The notes beneath the pieces were generated by a model. It worked only from the letters and a program-made list of their open reading frames with translations. It had not been told where the DNA came from and ran no database searches. From NCBI GenBank assembly GCA_002418265.1, contig DIDS01000032.1, positions 66,865-130,864 of the forward strand: DNA of 64,000 nucleotides, written 5' to 3'. This DNA is from Acidimicrobiia bacterium UBA5794 (GTDB taxonomy: Bacteria > Actinomycetota > Acidimicrobiia > Spongiisociales > UBA5794). The position numbers and the translations under genes are program-made. Below, in pieces: positions 1-7,626 of the stretch. Numbering within the stretch: the first letter of the stretch is position 1; every line of letters starts with the position of its first letter.

Positions 1-451
1 GGTTGAGCCCCGTGTTGAACCACTGTGGCGAGTTGGGCGCTGCCATTTGGTGGAGGAGCATGAAGGCGATTTCGTCCTCAAAGACCTGGGCATCATCGGC
101 TGAGTCGAAATAGCCATGCTCTTCCCCCCACCAACGCCACGTTGCAGCGAGGCGATCGATGACCTGACGTGCTGACTGCTCAGGACCGAGGACTGGCTTT
201 CCGTTGGCGTCGACAACAGGAACACCCGCTTCATCGATCTGGGGGACACCGGCTTTGCGGAAGTATTTCGACACCATGATGTCCGCGGCAACCTGCGACC
301 AGTCAGAGGGAATCTCGGCATCGGCCATCTCAAACACCACGGATCCATCAGGATTCGTGATGCGCGAGTCGCGCTTTGACCATTCGACTGTGTCGTAGGG
401 GCTGACGCCCTCGGTGGTGAAACGACGTTCAATCTTCAGGCCCTGTGCCAT
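1..451 (-). CDS. nrdJ: Vitamin B12-dependent (class II) ribonucleotide reductase, N-terminal part, cut by left edge
   Basis: The reading frame from ATG at 451 leftward stays open to the edge and gives about 150 residues. It begins MAQGLKIERRFTTEGVSPYD and contains the block SDWSQVAADIMVSKYFRKAG and the ending APNSPQWFNTGL. This arrangement is typical of the N-terminus of adenosylcobalamin-dependent ribonucleotide reductases, which reduce ribonucleotides to deoxyribonucleotides in the cytoplasm without oxygen-dependent radical chemistry. The start is supported by an AGGAG about 8 nt upstream on the minus strand. The catalytic cysteines lie outside the window. DnaA- and NrdR-like boxes lie immediately upstream. 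Confidence 0.9.
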   Translation of the reverse strand, partial: MAQGLKIERRFTTEGVSPYDTVEWSKRDSRITNPDGSVVFEMADAEIPSDWSQVAADIMVSKYFRKAGVPQIDEAGVPVVDANGKPVLGPEQSARQVIDRLAATWRWWGEEHGYFDSADDAQVFEDEIAFMLLHQMAAPNSPQWFNTGLN

Positions 452-500
452 ACACAATCTCCTCATACGGGGTCACCAAAGCTGGCGACCCGATCACTAC

Positions 501-521
501 TTGTCCACAAACTTGTCCACA
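501..521. promoter_or_regulatory. Two tandem DnaA boxes upstream of nrdJ
   Basis: TTGTCCACA occurs at 501-509 and again at 513-521, within two copies of ACTTGTCCACA. TTGTCCACA is the DnaA-box form preferred in high-G+C actinobacteria. The boxes lie 50-70 bases before the nrdJ start, a position suited to linking ribonucleotide reductase expression to replication initiation, as known for nrdAB in E. coli. The sequence match is direct; regulation is inferred. Confidence 0.55.
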
Positions 522-522
522 C

Positions 523-571
523 ACACAACATATGGGGCTCGGCTCATCAGTACAGCCCCAAGATGTTGGGT
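523..571. promoter_or_regulatory. Candidate pair of NrdR boxes
   Basis: ACACAACATATGGGGC (523-538) and CCCCAAGATGTTGGGT (556-571) each match the NrdR consensus ACACWANATNTWGTGT at 11 of 14 defined positions. Their 33-bp spacing is close to the three helical turns usual for paired NrdR boxes. NrdR is the dATP/ATP-sensing repressor of ribonucleotide reductase genes; no nrdR gene is in the window. Confidence 0.4.
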
Positions 572-781
572 GTGGTTGCACGAGTGTAATTACAAAGATG
601 TGGTTCGTCAAATACCTTCCGCACCGACCACTCAGATGTCATGTTTGCGGGGGAAGCACGGTAGTTGTACCCCTCTTGAGACCCTGAGCGCAAGGCCATC
701 AGCTAGGCAGTTTTCGCGGTTCAATGATTGTTTCGCGAGGACCGGTATCAGACGTCGGAAGGCGGTGAGCTGAAGGCTGAA

Positions 782-2194
782 TCACCCGCGATCACGCAGG
801 GTTGCACGAACCGCCTCGATATCTCGCGGTGCGCTATGGGCTGCCTTCCAATAGCACCAGCCAGTGGGGAGGAAGAACACCTGGAACAATGTGAGGCTGA
901 GAGCGAGGTTCAGTGGTGGTGCGATCGCCTTCTGGAGCGTCTGGGCAGTGATGGCCGTAAAGGCGGTTCCGATTCCGCGGCCCGCACCGTTGACGAGGTT
1001 GCCGAAACCGAAGACGGTTCCTCGGTGCTCAGGGAGGTTCACATCAGATATCAACGCAAACCAATTCGGCGAATCGGCCGACGTCAATGCCAGAGCGGTC
1101 AACGCCGACACGAATGCTCCAGCGATCCAAGGATTGGTGACGAGCTGACCGAGAACCTCTGCGATGTAGGTCATGGTCGAGGCTCCCTCGGTGACGTTCA
1201 ATCCGTTGAGTGGGATCCAGAAGAAGATCAAGAAGAAAGGGATGGCTCCGAGAATTCCTATGGCAGAAACATATGCACGGCCCCCCAAGTTGTGGCGCTG
1301 CCAACGGTCGCCGACGTGTCCAGCAAGGATTGAGAACAGTGCACCGACGGTGAACATTGCAGCGAACAGACCACCCACCTTCTGGCCCGTGACATCGCTG
1401 TAACCCTGAGCGATCACCTTCTCTTGGTACAACAGGGGAACCCAGATGAGCGATCCGTAGGCCACCTGTGCGGTGAGTCCTTGGAGAACGAGCCAACGAT
1501 TCGTACGGATCGCTGCGATGGCAGGCAGCTGACTCGGATCAATAGCGTGTTCGTAGTCGTGGCCGGCTGCATGCAACTCGGCCAGTTCGGGTTCACGGAA
1601 GCCCCTGGGCGGTTCGTACGCTGCAAGGTAGAAGGCGGCAAACAGGATGCCTGCAGCGGCGATGATGAAGAACGGACGAGAGTGGTTCCCGGCTCCTGTC
1701 TGACTTGCGAGCAGGCTACCGACGAGTGTTCCGATCCCTTGGGAGAGTCCCCAGAACGACATCGCCAGGCCGCGGCGTCGTGGAGCCACGAAGTCCGAGA
1801 TCACCGAGAATCCGACCGACGCGATCGATCCGAGCCCGATGCCAGCGATGAGCTGGAATCCGAACAGTGTCGAGAACGATTCGGTGAGTCCCGAAACCGC
1901 CATGGCCGCTGACCAGATCAAGGTCCCCCACAGCAGGAGCCTCTTGCGTGATCGAGAGTCGGCGAGGTACCCCCATCCGACGGCTGTGATTGCCGTGACG
2001 ATGATCTGGGCCGCCGTCAGGATTCCGACCGCGGCCTTTCCCACATCGAAAGTCGTCTCGAGTTGGGGCACCATTGAGGGAATCAGGGCGATCGCCGCAT
2101 TGTCGAGCGAAGCCAGCACCACGAACACGACGATCGTGTAGATGATGTGGGCTCTTGAGCCGAAGTGCGCCTCGGGAGCAGTGTCACGACTCAT
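782..2194 (-). CDS. Major facilitator superfamily transporter
   Basis: The 470-residue protein has about 12 hydrophobic segments, the normal length for the family. Between TM2 and TM3 lies the MFS motif A at residues 75-85 (GYLADSRSRKR), and TM1 carries a charged Asp in ASLDNAAIAL. The pattern of an early acidic residue plus G-rich TM4 and TM5 is like the Spinster/sugar-phosphate-type branch, but the substrate cannot be told. It probably acts as a secondary transporter in the cytoplasmic membrane. It stands alone, with nrdJ downstream in the same direction and two small envelope genes upstream. The start ATG at 2194 is the first Met of the frame. Confidence 0.85.
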   Translation of the reverse strand: MSRDTAPEAHFGSRAHIIYTIVVFVVLASLDNAAIALIPSMVPQLETTFDVGKAAVGILTAAQIIVTAITAVGWGYLADSRSRKRLLLWGTLIWSAAMAVSGLTESFSTLFGFQLIAGIGLGSIASVGFSVISDFVAPRRRGLAMSFWGLSQGIGTLVGSLLASQTGAGNHSRPFFIIAAAGILFAAFYLAAYEPPRGFREPELAELHAAGHDYEHAIDPSQLPAIAAIRTNRWLVLQGLTAQVAYGSLIWVPLLYQEKVIAQGYSDVTGQKVGGLFAAMFTVGALFSILAGHVGDRWQRHNLGGRAYVSAIGILGAIPFFLIFFWIPLNGLNVTEGASTMTYIAEVLGQLVTNPWIAGAFVSALTALALTSADSPNWFALISDVNLPEHRGTVFGFGNLVNGAGRGIGTAFTAITAQTLQKAIAPPLNLALSLTLFQVFFLPTGWCYWKAAHSAPRDIEAVRATLRDRG

Positions 2195-2300
2195 GGGTTG
2201 CGGGGCTTACCGATAAGAGCTGTCAGCTGAAAGCTCACAGCCCACGGCCCGGAACGGGCGACGTACGTGACTGTCGCATGGGTGTTGACGGATCCTTGAG

Positions 2301-2609
2301 CTATGAGCTGGATTCGTCTTTGCTGTCTGGGCCGGATGTCGGAGGTGCCTCCGGTGCGGTTTCTGAGAGGGCGTCGCTTCGTGCGGGCGGAGCTGTATCA
2401 ACTGCTGGCTCGTCAGCGGGTTCGTCTGTCGAATCCATTCCGAAAGGTGCCCATGCCGCCATGAGTAGGCCAAGCACAATCCCGACGATCGGCAGAATCC
2501 ACATCAGCGGCGATGCGAGCTCAATGACGCCCCACAGCCAGAGCGTGGGTCCGAGGAGCAAACCGAACAGGAATCCGGCTACGACACCGAGGATTGGTCT
2601 TCCCTTCAT
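2301..2609 (-). CDS. Small two-TM membrane protein of unknown function
   Basis: The 102-residue protein begins MKGRPILGVVAGFLFGLLLG and has two hydrophobic segments (about residues 5-26 and 32-50) followed by an acidic, Pro/Ala/Ser-rich tail that is probably disordered. Its ATG overlaps the stop of the upstream gene as TGATG, so the two are likely translationally coupled. A GTG one codon earlier is possible but less likely. I do not recognise a family. The coupling suggests a joint envelope role with the exported protein encoded upstream. Confidence 0.65.
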   Translation of the reverse strand: MKGRPILGVVAGFLFGLLLGPTLWLWGVIELASPLMWILPIVGIVLGLLMAAWAPFGMDSTDEPADEPAVDTAPPARSDALSETAPEAPPTSGPDSKDESSS

Positions 2610-3172
2610 CACTTGCCCTTCCTCTTCGTTCCGGCGGCGAGCGTTGCTGCCCCAGCAACAGCGGTGAGTCCGACGGCGACCGCTGCCTGGGTACCCGGGT
2701 CACCTTCGAGCGCCACGTTGAATGCTGCCGTACAAACCTGGCCGCGTTGGGTATGCGTGGCTGTGACCTTGATGGCTCCGGTGCCCCGCGGCACCCATGC
2801 TGGTGCCTCGTATGTGTATGTTCCCGAGCTCTGTGTCAGCTTCGTCTCGCCAGGTGGTTCGGGCCAGTTGACGATGGGAGCCCTCACACCCAAGGCAGTT
2901 TCGATCGAGGCGGAACCCGAGAATGGCTCTTCCTCGTCTGTCGGGGGTAAGTGTGTATCTCCTGAATAGTCGACGTCGCCTTCAGGAGGAATCACAACGA
3001 CCTGGCTCAGCGGCGTCGCTTCCGTAACGGTCACTCCGTTGTCGAACGTTGCGCTTCCGGTGCACGGTCCCTGAATCACCTCGGCGCTTGCGGGGGCGGC
3101 CGAAGCAGCCACCATGAGCAGAACCGTTCCCCCAAGAACACTCAAGGCGGACAGTCGCCTTCGTTTTCGCAT
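2609..3172 (-). CDS. Exported protein with C-terminal membrane segment, unknown function
   Basis: The 187-residue product starts MRKRRRLSALSVLGGTVLLM, a clear signal peptide ending near ASAAPASA. The mature part is a soluble beta-rich region with two Cys (in GPCTGS and QVCTAA) that could pair, followed by a hydrophobic segment and the basic tail GTKRKGK. This is the build of a cell-surface protein held by a C-terminal anchor. The start at 3172 is preferred over an upstream extension because it puts the signal peptide at the N-terminus. It overlaps the next gene by one base. No family is recognised. Confidence 0.7.
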   Translation of the reverse strand: MRKRRRLSALSVLGGTVLLMVAASAAPASAEVIQGPCTGSATFDNGVTVTEATPLSQVVVIPPEGDVDYSGDTHLPPTDEEEPFSGSASIETALGVRAPIVNWPEPPGETKLTQSSGTYTYEAPAWVPRGTGAIKVTATHTQRGQVCTAAFNVALEGDPGTQAAVAVGLTAVAGAATLAAGTKRKGK

Positions 3173-3243
3173 GGTTTGGCCTCCACTTGTTTCCACCACC
3201 CTACGCGAATGCACCTGCGATGTGCGACCCTTTTGACTGTTGC

Positions 3244-3249
3244 TAGCCT
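3244..3249 (+). promoter_or_regulatory. -10-like TAGCCT of a probable leaderless transcript
   Basis: TAGCCT fits the actinobacterial TANNNT -10 box and sits 7 nt before GTG at 3257, with no ribosome binding site between them. That spacing would put transcription start at or next to the start codon. Confidence 0.35.
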
Positions 3250-3256
3250 CGCGCCG

Positions 3257-5077
3257 GTGAGCGAGCGCACCGACCGACCCCCATTTGTCGTGAATCCCAC
3301 CGGGGAAACCGTCGCCAACGCCAACCTGACCGCGTTGGTGCATGACGTTGGTGTCGAGACGTTCGAAGATCTCCATGCCTGGTCGGTGAACCAGGTCGAT
3401 GACTTCTGGCAGCGCGTCATCGGTGAGCTGTCAATCGAGTTTGAAACCCCGCCAATGACGATGCGCGGGTCACCCGATGTCACCGACCCAGACTGGTTGC
3501 CGGGAGCGATGTTCAACATCGTGGCTTCTTGTCTTGATCATGATGATGACGCGATGGCGATCATCACGTTCGATTCGGGTGTCGCCAAGACCATCCGAGT
3601 CGACGAGCTTCGAGCGTTGGTCGCGGGGTTTGCTGCTGGATTCGCTTCTCGTTTCGAGCGCGGCGACCGCGTCGCGATCGTGATGCCGATGAATCTCCAT
3701 GCCGTTGTTGCCTATCTTGGAATCATTGCCGCAGGTGGCGTCGTGGTCTCGGTTGCAGACTCGTTTGCTCCTGACGAGATTCGAGTTCGGTGTGGTATCA
3801 CCGAACCGGTCGCAGTCGTGACACAGGACGAAGCGAAGCGCCTGGAGCGCGTGCTGCCGATGTATGCCAAATGTGTCGAGGCTGGCGCCAAGCAGGCAAT
3901 CGTCGTGTCCACCCGTCCCGGGGTCACACTGCGTGACGGTGATGTCTGGTGGGACGATTTTGTGGTCCCCGGTGCACCTTTCCATCCGGTCATGCAGTCG
4001 GCAGGTTCGCACACCAACGTGCTGTTCTCATCGGGTACGACCAGTGAGCCAAAGGCGATCCCGTGGACCCAGACCACGCCACTCAAGGCAGCCATGGACG
4101 GCCGCTATCACCACGACATTCACCCTGGTGATGTCGTTGCATGGCCAACGAACCTTGGATGGATGATGGGTCCGTGGCTGATATATGCCTCACTGCTCAA
4201 CGGCGCTGCAATGGCGCTCTACGACGACGCACCAACGACACGCGGCTTTGTGGAGTTCGTTGAGCATGTGGGTGTGACGATGCTTGGTGTTGTTCCGTCC
4301 ATCGTCTCGAGTTGGCGAGGAAACGGGGTACTCACTGAGGGGGATTGGTCATCGGTGCGGGTTCTGTCGTCCACGGGTGAGGCGTCGAACCCTGATGATT
4401 ATTCGTGGCTGATGCAAACCGCTGGCCAGATTCCGGTGGTTGAGTACTGCGGAGGAACCGAAATCGGGGGTGGTTACATGGCAGGGACCGTGGTGCATCC
4501 TTCTGTTCCTTCACGGTTTGCGACACCAACACTCGGTCTCGACCTTGTGATACTCGACGAGCAAGGACGAGAGTCCGATGTCGGTGAGGTTTTCTTGGTG
4601 CCACCATCGATTGGGCTGTCGACTGAGCTTCTGAATCAGGATCACGACGCGGTCTACTACCGGGGTACACCGAAGTGGAACAAGCAACTCCGGCGACACG
4701 GTGACCAGCTTCGGAGATTCCCCGATGGTTCGCTCCAGGCACTCGGAAGAGCAGACGACACGATGAATATCGGCGGGATAAAGGTCGCCTCGGCGGATCT
4801 TGAGGCAGCGATCGGCTCCATCGAAGGTGTCGCTGAACTGGCAGCGATTGCCAGTTCTCCCGCGACCGGCGGTCCTGATCGCCTCGTGGTCTTCATCGTG
4901 CCCAAACATGGGGCGATTCTCGACACTGATCGCCTTGCCTCGATGATGCAGGAACGGATCAGCGCACGCCTCAACCCTCTCTTCAAGGTTCATGATGTCG
5001 TCACTGTCGACGCCCTCCCGAGGACTGCCTCCCACAAGGTCATGCGTCGGGTATTGCGCTCGGATTATCGCCAATGA
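3257..5077 (+). CDS. Acyl-activating enzyme (AMP-forming acyl-CoA synthetase), AAE17/18-like
   Basis: The 606-residue protein is an ANL-superfamily enzyme that would adenylate a carboxylate and transfer it to CoA. Visible motifs are the P-loop FSSGTTSEPK (257-266), WPTNLGWMMGPW (296-307), EYCGGTEIGGG (396-406), the hinge GRADDTMNIGGIKV (497-510), and a C-terminal catalytic Lys (K594 in TASHKVMRR). The WPTNLGWMMGPW block and N-terminal extension are closer to the plant peroxisomal AAE17/AAE18 group than to classical acetyl-CoA synthetase; the substrate is unknown. GTG at 3257 is chosen because a TANNNT box lies 7 nt upstream; ATG codons at 3176 and 3209 are in frame but would encode an unlikely leader. 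It overlaps the next gene by 4 nt. Confidence 0.85.
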   Translation: MSERTDRPPFVVNPTGETVANANLTALVHDVGVETFEDLHAWSVNQVDDFWQRVIGELSIEFETPPMTMRGSPDVTDPDWLPGAMFNIVASCLDHDDDAMAIITFDSGVAKTIRVDELRALVAGFAAGFASRFERGDRVAIVMPMNLHAVVAYLGIIAAGGVVVSVADSFAPDEIRVRCGITEPVAVVTQDEAKRLERVLPMYAKCVEAGAKQAIVVSTRPGVTLRDGDVWWDDFVVPGAPFHPVMQSAGSHTNVLFSSGTTSEPKAIPWTQTTPLKAAMDGRYHHDIHPGDVVAWPTNLGWMMGPWLIYASLLNGAAMALYDDAPTTRGFVEFVEHVGVTMLGVVPSIVSSWRGNGVLTEGDWSSVRVLSSTGEASNPDDYSWLMQTAGQIPVVEYCGGTEIGGGYMAGTVVHPSVPSRFATPTLGLDLVILDEQGRESDVGEVFLVPPSIGLSTELLNQDHDAVYYRGTPKWNKQLRRHGDQLRRFPDGSLQALGRADDTMNIGGIKVASADLEAAIGSIEGVAELAAIASSPATGGPDRLVVFIVPKHGAILDTDRLASMMQERISARLNPLFKVHDVVTVDALPRTASHKVMRRVLRSDYRQ

Positions 5078-5787
5078 GGATTCTGGTACTTGAGAACGAT
5101 GCCAGCGGTCCGCCCGGCCGGCTTGCCGAAGAAGCATCGGCTGCAGGACACGATCTCCATGTGGTCCGACTCCATCGTGGCGAAGCGCTGCCGAGCTTCG
5201 CGTCCTTTGATGCTGTGGTTGCCCTTGGCGGTGAGATGGGTGCGAACGACGACAGCCAGCACCCCTTTCTTGCAGACGAGAAGCGCCTTCTCGCTTCTGC
5301 CGTTGAACACGGTGTTCCGGTCCTTGGCCTGTGTCTTGGGTCCCAACTTCTTGCCGTTGCACTTGGTGGGGCTGCGTATGCAGCAGACGTCCCAGAGGCC
5401 GGACTCATCCAATCACGGTGCGAAGTCGAAGGCGATCCGCTCGCCACCGCGCTGTGTTCTCAAAGAACATTCCAGTTTCATCACGACACATTCGACGTTC
5501 CTCCCGGCGGAACGCTGATCGCATCCGGTGACGGTATCGGCCACGCCTTCCGGTTTGGTTCGGCGATCGGTGTGCAAGCACATCCCGAGGTCACCACCGA
5601 TGATGCCATTGCGTGGATCGAGTCGCCAGAGAACGACAACATCGTCGAAAAGACAGGCCAGTCACGGTCGAACGTTCGGTGGGACGTTGAACAGGCGCGG
5701 GTCGAGATGGCTGATGTTGCACACTCGTTTTTCACGAGCTGGTTCGCCGAAGCGCAGGCGATTCTCGCCTCATCGGCGTCGACATGA
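5074..5787 (+). CDS. Class I glutamine amidotransferase
   Basis: The 237-residue protein has the GATase-1 fold motifs: nucleophile elbow GLCLGSQ with Cys87, and QAHPEVT with His170 and Glu172 completing the triad. Such domains release ammonia from glutamine for a partner synthase, or hydrolyse gamma-glutamyl compounds. It resembles stand-alone GMP-synthase-like amidotransferases, and no fused synthase domain is present. The ATGA overlap with the acyl-activating enzyme upstream suggests the two products act in one pathway, possibly activation of a carboxylate and its handling as an amide, but this is inference. It is intact over its whole length. Confidence 0.82.
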   Translation: MRILVLENDASGPPGRLAEEASAAGHDLHVVRLHRGEALPSFASFDAVVALGGEMGANDDSQHPFLADEKRLLASAVEHGVPVLGLCLGSQLLAVALGGAAYAADVPEAGLIQSRCEVEGDPLATALCSQRTFQFHHDTFDVPPGGTLIASGDGIGHAFRFGSAIGVQAHPEVTTDDAIAWIESPENDNIVEKTGQSRSNVRWDVEQARVEMADVAHSFFTSWFAEAQAILASSAST

Positions 5788-5843
5788 AGACCCGACGCGT
5801 TGCTCGTAGGACGTAGACTCGGCCGATACCTCAGGAGGCCATC

Positions 5844-6740
5844 GTGGAAACTGCCGAATACATCGCTACCTACAGTGGGCTCCGCGAGCGGATGAAGGAA
5901 CTCTCCGGCGTGGTCATGGTGATCGGCGACATCGACACTGGGAAGACGAGCTTGTCCAAGCTCTTGATTGGCGATGCGGTGGGTGCTGGAAGGTCCGTTG
6001 CATACGTTGACGCCGATGTCGCCGTCTCAACGGTCGGACCGGCGGCGTGCGTCGGACTCAAATTGATCAACACCCTCGACGATCTTGCCAATCTTGGGGA
6101 ACCAGATGCCCTCCGTTTCGTCGGATCGACGGAACCAAACAGCGTCGTGTTGGCGCACGTTGTTGCTGTCGCATCCATGGTCACGGCTGCGAGGCAATCT
6201 GCAGACCTCATCGTCATCGACACAACGGGGGTTGTGTCTGGTGTCGTGGGCCAGACGCTCAAGTATCACCTTGCGGAGTTGACAGAACCGGCCCTCGTCG
6301 TGGCGATGCAACGCGGTAACGAACTGGATCCAATCATCTCAATGCTCCGCAGGTTCTTTGGTCTGCGCATTGCGGAGGTGGCTCCGATACCCGATCTCAT
6401 ACCACGCTCGCCCGTGGAGCGTGCTCAAATGAGGGCCTCGTCGTTTCATCGGGAGCTTGGGGACGATCCACAACGCTGGCGGATCCAAACGACGGTGTTT
6501 GCCCCTACGTTGCCTGCCGGTTTTGATGTTGAGAGACTCGATGGAATGCTTGTGGGAGTCCAGGACGAACACGGTGGCTGTCTCGGTCTCGGGGTTCTCG
6601 AACAGAGCCAAGGAACGGTGAAGGTTGCTACAAGGCACGGTGATGCGATGCGCGGCCTTCGGCTGGGATCGATTCGTATGGATCTCGAGACGTTTGCAAC
6701 CACCCGTGTCCGACTCCGAGAACTGATCCTCGGCGTCTGA
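5844..6740 (+). CDS. Clp1/Grc3-like P-loop kinase (putative polynucleotide 5'-kinase)
   Basis: The 298-residue protein has a Walker A at residues 28-35 (GDIDTGKT), a strand ending YVDADVAVSTVGP that corresponds to the DxD region of Clp1, and LIVIDTTGVVSGVVG as the Walker B-like strand. The C-terminal part (about 230-298) contains GCLGLGVL and LRLGSIRMD, as in the C-terminal domain of archaeal Clp1. Characterised relatives phosphorylate 5'-OH ends of RNA or DNA. The usual GQ after DxD is missing, so activity is uncertain. GTG at 5844 is chosen because AGGAGG lies 7 nt upstream. It is followed by an intergenic repeat array and a convergent VOC gene. Confidence 0.7.
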   Translation: METAEYIATYSGLRERMKELSGVVMVIGDIDTGKTSLSKLLIGDAVGAGRSVAYVDADVAVSTVGPAACVGLKLINTLDDLANLGEPDALRFVGSTEPNSVVLAHVVAVASMVTAARQSADLIVIDTTGVVSGVVGQTLKYHLAELTEPALVVAMQRGNELDPIISMLRRFFGLRIAEVAPIPDLIPRSPVERAQMRASSFHRELGDDPQRWRIQTTVFAPTLPAGFDVERLDGMLVGVQDEHGGCLGLGVLEQSQGTVKVATRHGDAMRGLRLGSIRMDLETFATTRVRLRELILGV

Positions 6741-6743
6741 GGA

Positions 6744-6828
6744 ACCGATTACCGATTACCGAAGTCCGTACTCAGAATCGGATGTCGGTTATCGGTCACC
6801 GGTCATCGGAAATCGGTCATCGGAAATC
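6744..6828. repeat. Intergenic short-word repeat array, left of the VOC gene
   Basis: The stretch is built from variants of ACCGATT and its reverse complement. It includes a perfect tandem duplication of the 14-mer GGTCATCGGAAATC (6801-6814 and 6815-6828). The VOC stop codon (6817-6819) lies inside the second copy. The same 14-mer recurs at 18472-18485 and, inverted with one mismatch, at 7358-7371. Confidence 0.8.
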
Positions 6829-7350
6829 CCGGTCAGGGGTCATGACCGCCAAGCCGGCATCGAGATCATGTACCGTGAAGATCCGGCGTCCCGGTTGGAT
6901 CGCCCCCTTGATTGGTCCGATCGACAGCCCGCGCGATCTCCACGCAAGAGCGAGGTTTTCGAGTGGCTCCTCGGTGGTGACCGCTATGCCATAGATCACC
7001 GCCCCGCGGACCGGCGACTCGATCACTTCGAGAACGGGTCCTGCGCGGAAGAAGGCGGCGGGCCTGTCCCCGACGTTCATGCGGAGGCGTGGAGCAAGTC
7101 CTGCTCCGCCGAGTGTGGCGATCGCGGCCTCAAGTGACGGAACGAGCACCACGACATGATCGACGGACCAGCCTTCGATGGGCTCGCCTTCATGCGGCGG
7201 GAGCGTGTGGATTTCAAAGGCCGGTGCGGTAGGATCCCAGGTCCATTTGGGGTCGCCCGTCGTCAGCGTGATCCCGCTGAGGTTCGGATTTGCTGGCCAC
7301 CCAAACTCGGACCATCCGATCGGAAGCTCAATGCCGGTGATGTGCGCCAC
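6817..7350 (-). CDS. VOC (glyoxalase/dioxygenase-fold) family protein
   Basis: The 177-residue protein contains the VOC pattern WSVDHVVVLVPSLEAAIATL in the middle and FFRAGPVLEVIE about 35 residues later, giving a His and a Glu that could bind a metal. The second half resembles another beta-alpha-beta-beta-beta module. Members bind small metabolites, and the reaction here is unknown. The start is GTG at 7350. Its last five codons (DRDFR) run through the 14-bp intergenic repeat, so the repeat has contributed the present C-terminus. Repeat arrays flank the gene on both sides in opposite orientation. Confidence 0.75.
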   Translation of the reverse strand: MAHITGIELPIGWSEFGWPANPNLSGITLTTGDPKWTWDPTAPAFEIHTLPPHEGEPIEGWSVDHVVVLVPSLEAAIATLGGAGLAPRLRMNVGDRPAAFFRAGPVLEVIESPVRGAVIYGIAVTTEEPLENLALAWRSRGLSIGPIKGAIQPGRRIFTVHDLDAGLAVMTPDRDFR

Positions 7351-7357
7351 GTGCGCA

Positions 7358-7410
7358 GATTACCGATGACCGATAACCGATCTCAGAAATCTGACGTCTG
7401 ACGTCTGACG
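7358..7410. repeat. Intergenic short-word repeat array, right of the VOC gene
   Basis: GATTACCGATGACC (7358-7371) is the inverted form, with one mismatch, of the 14-mer found left of the VOC gene. It is followed by CGATAACCGAT and by three perfect tandem copies of TCTGACG (7390-7410). The 7-bp word is a variant of the TGACTTC/GAAGTCA words at 18458-18471 and 19736-19770. Confidence 0.75.
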
Positions 7411-7419
7411 TCGGTATGA

Positions 7420-7498
7420 GAAAGGCCCGACGAACCCTGACATGGCGCCCCGCACTTCCCCGAACGAGGTGTTTCTGTCGTGGCACATCGGGCCTTTC
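7420..7498. other. Inverted repeat enclosing a possible structured RNA
   Basis: GAAAGGCCCGA (7420-7430) pairs perfectly with TCGGGCCTTTC (7488-7498) and closes a G+C-rich 57-nt interior that can itself form smaller helices. It could be a terminator-like element after mshA or a small structured RNA on either strand. I checked it mentally against SRP RNA, tmRNA, 6C RNA and tRNA and found none of their conserved cores. Confidence 0.35.
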
Positions 7499-7626
7499 GA
7501 TGGCCAATGTATCGAAGATCTGTCCGTGCAATCAACAGGTCCAACAGCGCTGGTTTTCGCGTTCTGAGCGACATCACGCAACACAAATGACGCCTACAGA
7601 TACTAGTTGGTCGATCAGCACGAGGA

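Larger units (their letters stand above)
452..781. other. Non-coding stretch upstream of nrdJ
   Basis: About 330 bases separate the nrdJ start from the 3' end of the MFS gene. I see no convincing coding frame. The left half carries two TTGTCCACA words and two NrdR-like palindromes (listed separately). I looked for a cobalamin riboswitch because nrdJ genes often have one, and saw no convincing B12 box. The right end has the words GAGCTGAAGGCTGAA next to the transporter stop codon, similar to short words seen in other gaps of this window. Confidence 0.6.

Noticed and set aside
452..781. Cobalamin riboswitch upstream of nrdJ
   Set aside because: Expected from other nrdJ genes, but no convincing B12 box or the surrounding helices were seen.
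3176..3256. In-frame upstream ATG codons for the acyl-activating enzyme
   Set aside because: The extra residues (MASTCFHHPTRMHLRC) do not look like the family and would overlap the promoter of the divergent exported-protein gene; GTG 3257 is better supported.
4511..5362. Minus-strand frame of about 283 codons
   Set aside because: Antisense to the acyl-activating enzyme and amidotransferase genes; Arg/Gln-rich product without any domain pattern.
7420..7498. SRP RNA, tmRNA or 6C RNA
   Set aside because: The 4.5S/SRP core (GGAAG..AGCAG), the tmRNA ends and the C-rich loops of 6C RNA are all missing.
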